A DNA stretch of 64,000 nucleotides from Nomia melanderi (taxonomy: Eukaryota; Arthropoda; Insecta; Hymenoptera; Halictidae): the NCBI RefSeq assembly GCF_051020985.1, contig NC_134999.1:32707160-32771159 (forward strand). Reading direction: 5' to 3'. Below are positions 59,715 to 64,000 of this stretch, piece by piece; position 1 is the first letter of the stretch; every line of letters begins with the position of its first letter. Below the pieces are notes generated by a model. It did no database searches. It was not told where the DNA came from and saw nothing but the letters and a program-made list of their open reading frames with translations. The position numbers were made by a program, and so were the translations under genes.

Positions 59715-61187
59715 GTACGTTCACCCCTCATGCTACTTAATTTACCTAAAGAATCGAGAAACTTTTGTCAAATCCTCTCCGGCGGAACGGCAGTTATACC
59801 CAAGCATGCGAGTCCGAGACACATTGTTGATCATTCGCGCGGCTCGCGTCGTTGAACCAATACGGCGAACACAACGGTTCGCCGATTCGCAAAGGGGGAG
59901 TCGACGATCGATCGATCTTCTCTCGAATTTACCTTCCTCCGTTCCATCGACGTTAAGGGGAGCTTTCGTACCTTTAATCTTCGGTTTACTCTATATTGTC
60001 TTTCCAGCCAGTCGTCCGTCGATCCGTTTCGCTTTTTCGATATCCTTTGCGATATCCCCCCCTCTCGCCCGTTAATTAAGTCCGCTAACAACCGATTAAT
60101 GACCGGGGCATATTTGGGTATAGCTGCAAGCGATCCCGCCGATTCCTTAACTCCGTTTTTGGAAAAGAGAAAGGAGCACTGTATTTTCGAAGTTCGTGAC
60201 GAGCTAATCACTTCGAGCCAGGGCATTGGCAAACTCGGGCATGATGTCGCCAACGCGTGAAAAAGAAACGAAAAAAAAAAAAAGATAAGGAGAACACGAA
60301 CACGACGTCCACGACGTCCGTCGAGAGCGTTCGGCGTGCTCGCGCGATCGTTGTCGATACGTACCTTCCCCTTACACGGGCTCTTTAGGTGTAAGAGTCT
60401 CGGCTGTCGAAGCGCGTTAGCAACATCATACACGGCATCACCAAAAACCTTTAAGCATGCACGCATTGTCAATGTCCTGTTTTTTGAGTCAATGCATGCC
60501 TCTTAGTGCTCCTTTAGTCAAGAACAAAAACGTAAAGACGAACGTTGCTCGATACCGTAAGCTGCCATGCTCCGTCGTTTGAATGTGCGTCGCGTCTGTT
60601 TGGTTCGCGGACGCCCCTTCACGCGGTACATACATTTGCTACTGTTCTTCTGGTGTTTTCTGAAGGGCTCGGAACACTTTACTATTGAAATTTTAAATGG
60701 GCGAGTCTGTCGAATCGATTAAATGTATTATTGATTGATGCCTGTGGATAGAATCGTGTAACTATTGGAAAACGTGGTGGCAGTTTATGGGTAATAATTA
60801 TTTCGAAATGCGAGTATTGAATAGACGCTCTTTGATATTCGTTGAATTCGATTGATGGGAAGTGTAATGACTGCATACTTTCGTGGGATTGTCTTCCGTA
60901 ATGAAATTTTTGCAGACGTATTGCTTTCTTGATCGGCGATTTCATGACGCAGATGATCAAATGGGAGAATTCTTGTTTGTGCTACTAATGCAGTCGTGGC
61001 TTAAATAGAATGTAGTAATATAACGATGAATGTAAAATAAAGATCGTTAGTCAGAAGTTTCTCAATGTTTGAGCGACGTTCGCGAACGTCTTTACGCGTT
61101 TGTCGTGAGATCTTTTCCTTTTTCCACGAGTTCGACATTTCCACGCAACTCCGACGACCAAGAATCATAAGTTGTTGTTGGCTCTAG

Positions 61188-61271
61188 ATTCGAAAAGTTG
61201 GACATCACGCCAAAGAGCGCGCAAAAAATAAAACCGGTCCTCGAGAAGTGGATGCAAAAGGCTCAAGAGAT
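61188..61271 (+). CDS. pdm3: pdm3 exon h: end of the POU-specific domain
   Basis: 84 nt, phase 2 at both ends. The acceptor GGCTCTAG|A completes the split Arg and the donor is GAG AT|GTGAGT. It encodes FEKLDITPKSAQKIKPVLEK and WMQKAQE, the last helices of the POU-specific domain, a class 6 signature (LDITPKSAQK). The next residue begins with AT and is completed by an exon outside the window. The linker and POU homeodomain (expected to contain RRTSFTP- and VWFCNKRQ-type motifs) are not found downstream up to 64000. Confidence 0.97.
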
Positions 61272-62268
61272 GTGAGTAATAATTTCCTTTCATTACTATT
61301 AATTGCACTTTGGTTTTATTCAATCTCGTTCGAGAATATCGTCAGTGTTCGATGATGCGATCCGAATCAAATGAAACTACAACGAAACACCTCATTCAAG
61401 AAAACTCCGACTACCATCAGATAACTTAACAATTCCTTATTTACCTTCAATAAACCTTATCGATTAAATTACAAGACTTGCAATAGAACAATACATCACA
61501 CACCTATAAAACATCTCTTTACAAAGACAACACAAAACCAAAAGAACAAAATTCTATCATGCCGCTCAAGTTTCACTAAAATCAAATTTCAAAATTCACT
61601 ACGCATCCAATTACAACTAGGATACAAGTACTCTCGCAACACGCAACACCAACTTGCACGATGCTTCCGAACAACGATCCCTTCCCGATTTTTCCATAAA
61701 ATCATCTCGCGCCCACTCGACACGCTAGTCTGCGCGACAAAGACAAGTCCGAAACCACCGACGGAAATCTTCAAATTTAGTCCGAGATCGTTTTCTAACG
61801 GCTCGTATCGTGCCTCAAGATTATATCCCGCAATCGTCGAACAGGATCTCAAGCGGTGTCCGAGACCGTGTGAACGCGTGCGTGCTAATTGGTAATTCGC
61901 TAATTGAATCCACCTGATTAATTGCAGATCCGCGTCTAATAAATACGCGGAATGTTAATTAGAATGGGGGAAACCGTTACCGGAATGGCGGCGGTCGTGC
62001 TCGCGCCGCTTACAGCCGCCGCCGTTGCCGCAGCCGCCGCCGCCGCAGCCGCCGGTTTCGTTTCGTGTCGCGAAAGAAGTCGCCTATCGGCTTCCACCTT
62101 CGGGGTATCGGTTTCTGCGTCCGTTCACCGACACACGCACACCGGCGCCATTCAATTTTCTCCGAACAGCCGGGTCTGTATCGGGATCTGTAATTAGCGA
62201 AACTCAAACTTTGATTCATCCTCGGCCTCGGTTCGACTGATACCGGTTGCCTCATAACGAACGATACG

Positions 62269-62304
62269 CACTCGCTCGCTAGCTCGCTCGCTCGCTCTCT
62301 CGCG
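62269..62304. repeat. (CTCG)n tetranucleotide repeat
   Basis: CTCGCTCG units with one TAG interruption. Similar (GCTC)n runs occur at about 1506-1530 and 26461-26495, so this motif recurs across the window. Confidence 0.85.
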
Positions 62305-62464
62305 CAAAAACGCTCCGATTTATTGGGCTGCTCCCAGGGATTCACAGGGATTTTTTTCACCGACGGTTGTTGCTGATAAACGCACGTGTGCGTGCCGATG
62401 GCAGCGGAAAAATGGAGTTTGAAGGATGAAAGGTTGTTTTTCCCCCCAGCATTTTCCGGGGGAC

Positions 62465-62620
62465 TACGGTAGTACCTCGATAGATGTTTAGTTGATTGAG
62501 AGATTTCATTTCAGAGATTATTTCTTTTCATGGTTTTAGTGACTGTTTTGGTCGGGGGAATGCGGGGAAGTTGTTTTAGAGGTTTCGAGGGAGTACGGTA
62601 GTACCTCAATATATGTCGCA
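62465..62620. repeat. Imperfect repeat, spacing 129 bp
   Basis: TACGGTAGTACCTCGATAGA at 62465 recurs as TACGGTAGTACCTCAATATA at 62594, each preceded by a G-rich GAGG/GGGG segment. The core GGTAGTACC is nearly self-complementary. Confidence 0.6.
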
Positions 62621-64000
62621 CTTTTTTATTCTATATATATATACACTGTACCAGTTACTTGTTCAGTGACTAATTGTTCGACAAGATCGATCAAGTTCGT
62701 TCGTAAGAGATCTCGTTTGTCCTGCTAAAACAGGAGCTTTAAAAAATGCAGTACGACTTCTGTATTTGCCTCGGATTTTATTGAACCAACGTCAGAAATT
62801 ATGCCGTTTATTTTCGCGCTCGGTTTCCTCAGTTTGTCGGTGGAAATACGTACAAGTGAAATTAGTAATCAGCGGTGTTCTTTTAGAAGGAAAAACTGGT
62901 TCCCAAATCGCTGAAAGGTTTCCTTGAAAAAAAGTTCACTGAGATACTCTCAGGGAAATATGTAAATCCTCTTACACCGTTCGCATCCTTGGGAAAAAAC
63001 GGGTACGTTCATTTCAGAAAATTGCTTAATCATATTTACAAGAATATTAAGAACACCGGTATTTCCTAATTTTTTCAAGTCCTCGCGGCACGACACACAC
63101 GCTCGCGCGCGCGCACACACTGTCCGCGGAACGATTTTCTCCGGCGCGAGACACAGGAATCCCCGTTTATCGCCGCGATTGCCAATTAGTTATGTATTCA
63201 GATTTATATTTGTACGGCTAAACGATCCCCGTTTAATTGGTAGCGCGATCTAAGAGCGTGGATCGTGTAAATTTTACGAGCCACCGATGCCTAACACGGT
63301 TTATGGTTTCGATTTCACCGGCAGCGACGCGACGCCGCGCCGTTTTATTGCCGGCAAAAGCGTGGAAAATATGTAACCATGTATGGAAAAAACATGTATA
63401 AATAAATATCTATATACACCGGCACACCTGTGGACACGCGTGTACAGTATCAGCACACAAGTGTACGCGCGCACACATGCAAGGGCTGCACGTATATAGG
63501 GTAGCGTATCGGCGCACGCGGCACGTATCTCGACCGTGAACCGGATGATTCGATGACAGGAGCACGCGGTCATTTCTCTTTCCGCGGCCGAGCCGGCAAC
63601 AATGACCCATTCCGCATTCCCGCCGCGTACCATCAACAGATTTTCCGAAAACGAACAAAATGATTTGTTGACTGTACATTAACACCTTCGGCGCGGCGCG
63701 GTATCATCGAGCGGCAATATTATTGCCGGTTACGTTCCTGTTTCAATGATTTCGTTACTGATAACGCGTCGGCCTCCATAACCGGTGAAAGTTTTCTCTC
63801 TCTCTTTCTTCTTTGTCCGGCGCGTCGAAAACAATATCGTAGGAATATTTGACAAATGTCGGGCCGCCGCCGCCCGTCCGCCCGTTTCGTTGAGAATTTA
63901 TTAACGCGTCGGTGTTACTGGTTTGGAAAACTCTGCGCGCGATGATTGTAACGTGGAATGATTGTTTCCTGGAGTTTTGTCGATGTTTTTGGATTTTTCT

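Larger units (their letters stand above)
58495..61187 (+). other. pdm3: pdm3 intron inside the POU-specific domain (2693 nt), holds a candidate cassette exon
   Basis: The intron splits the domain within the Arg codon of the recognition helix. It contains an A-rich tract at 59502-59566 ((GA8)-like units) and the candidate cassette exon at 59658-59714. The minus-strand open frame of about 210 codons at 59831-60472 shows no recognisable domain. The final acceptor is TTGTTGGCTCTAG. Confidence 0.85.
61272..64000 (+). other. pdm3: Start of the next pdm3 intron, incomplete
   Basis: Begins with the GTGAGT donor and runs to the end of the window. I looked for a homeodomain exon in all forward frames and saw none. 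The stretch holds a GCC-rich alanine-like run (about 62.02-62.05 kb), a CTCG repeat (62269-62304), a short partial duplication (62465-62620) and an alternating CA/CG run near 63.09-63.12 kb. Confidence 0.8.

Noticed and set aside
59831..60472. Minus-strand open frame of 213 codons inside a pdm3 intron
   Set aside because: No recognisable domain, a poly-Phe stretch from a poly-A run, and no supporting splice or promoter signals.
61272..64000. Search for the POU homeodomain exon
   Set aside because: No WFxNxRQ-type motif or basic RRKRRTSF-type segment in any forward frame; the exon must lie beyond the window.
1..64000. CRISPR arrays, bacterial operons, rRNA genes
   Set aside because: The sequence is eukaryotic. 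No regular direct-repeat and spacer array was seen, the 44-bp array has no unique spacers, and no rRNA-like stretch was recognised.

Overview
The window reads as a piece of an insect chromosome, most likely hymenopteran. The sequence is CpG-rich throughout, full of (GA/CT)n, (GTC)n and (CA)n microsatellites, has few transposon remnants, and carries one intron-split gene with GC-rich exons in AT-rich introns. The order is an inference; no species can be named.

The only protein-coding gene I can support is a POU class 6 transcription factor gene, the orthologue of Drosophila pdm3 and vertebrate POU6F1/POU6F2. It lies on the + strand between 46630 and 61271 and continues past both known ends. 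Eight constitutive coding exons join in one frame with matching phases (1457 nt, 485 complete codons). They encode an S/T/Q-rich and Q/A-rich regulatory region followed by the complete POU-specific domain. The upstream coding start and the downstream POU homeodomain exon(s) were not found; the homeodomain must lie beyond position 64000. A ninth, 57-nt exon (59658-59714) looks like an in-frame cassette that would insert 19 residues into the DNA-recognition helix of the POU-specific domain. It sits at the same residue where mammalian POU6F2 has an alternatively spliced 36-residue insert. I regard it as the most interesting object in the window.

Positions 1-46629 hold no gene I can support. This is either the upstream intergenic region or, more likely in part, a long 5' intron of pdm3. 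It alternates GC-rich stretches with AT-rich ones and contains long purine/pyrimidine strand-biased tracts, microsatellites, a 44-bp minisatellite (about 16937-17105), a decayed mariner transposase fragment (12941-13130, minus strand), and TTAA-flanked inverted-repeat elements resembling piggyBac-type MITEs (28769-28972; a joined pair at 43760-44397). Seven exact POU octamers (ATTTGCAT/ATGCAAAT) are spread through it.

The pdm3 introns (46796-61187) hold two local tandem duplications (period 148 bp near 54.7-55.0 kb; period 188 bp near 57.0-57.35 kb) and nothing else recognisable. The tail 61272-64000 is noncoding as far as I can see. Most long open frames elsewhere are GC-rich or microsatellite artefacts and are not annotated.
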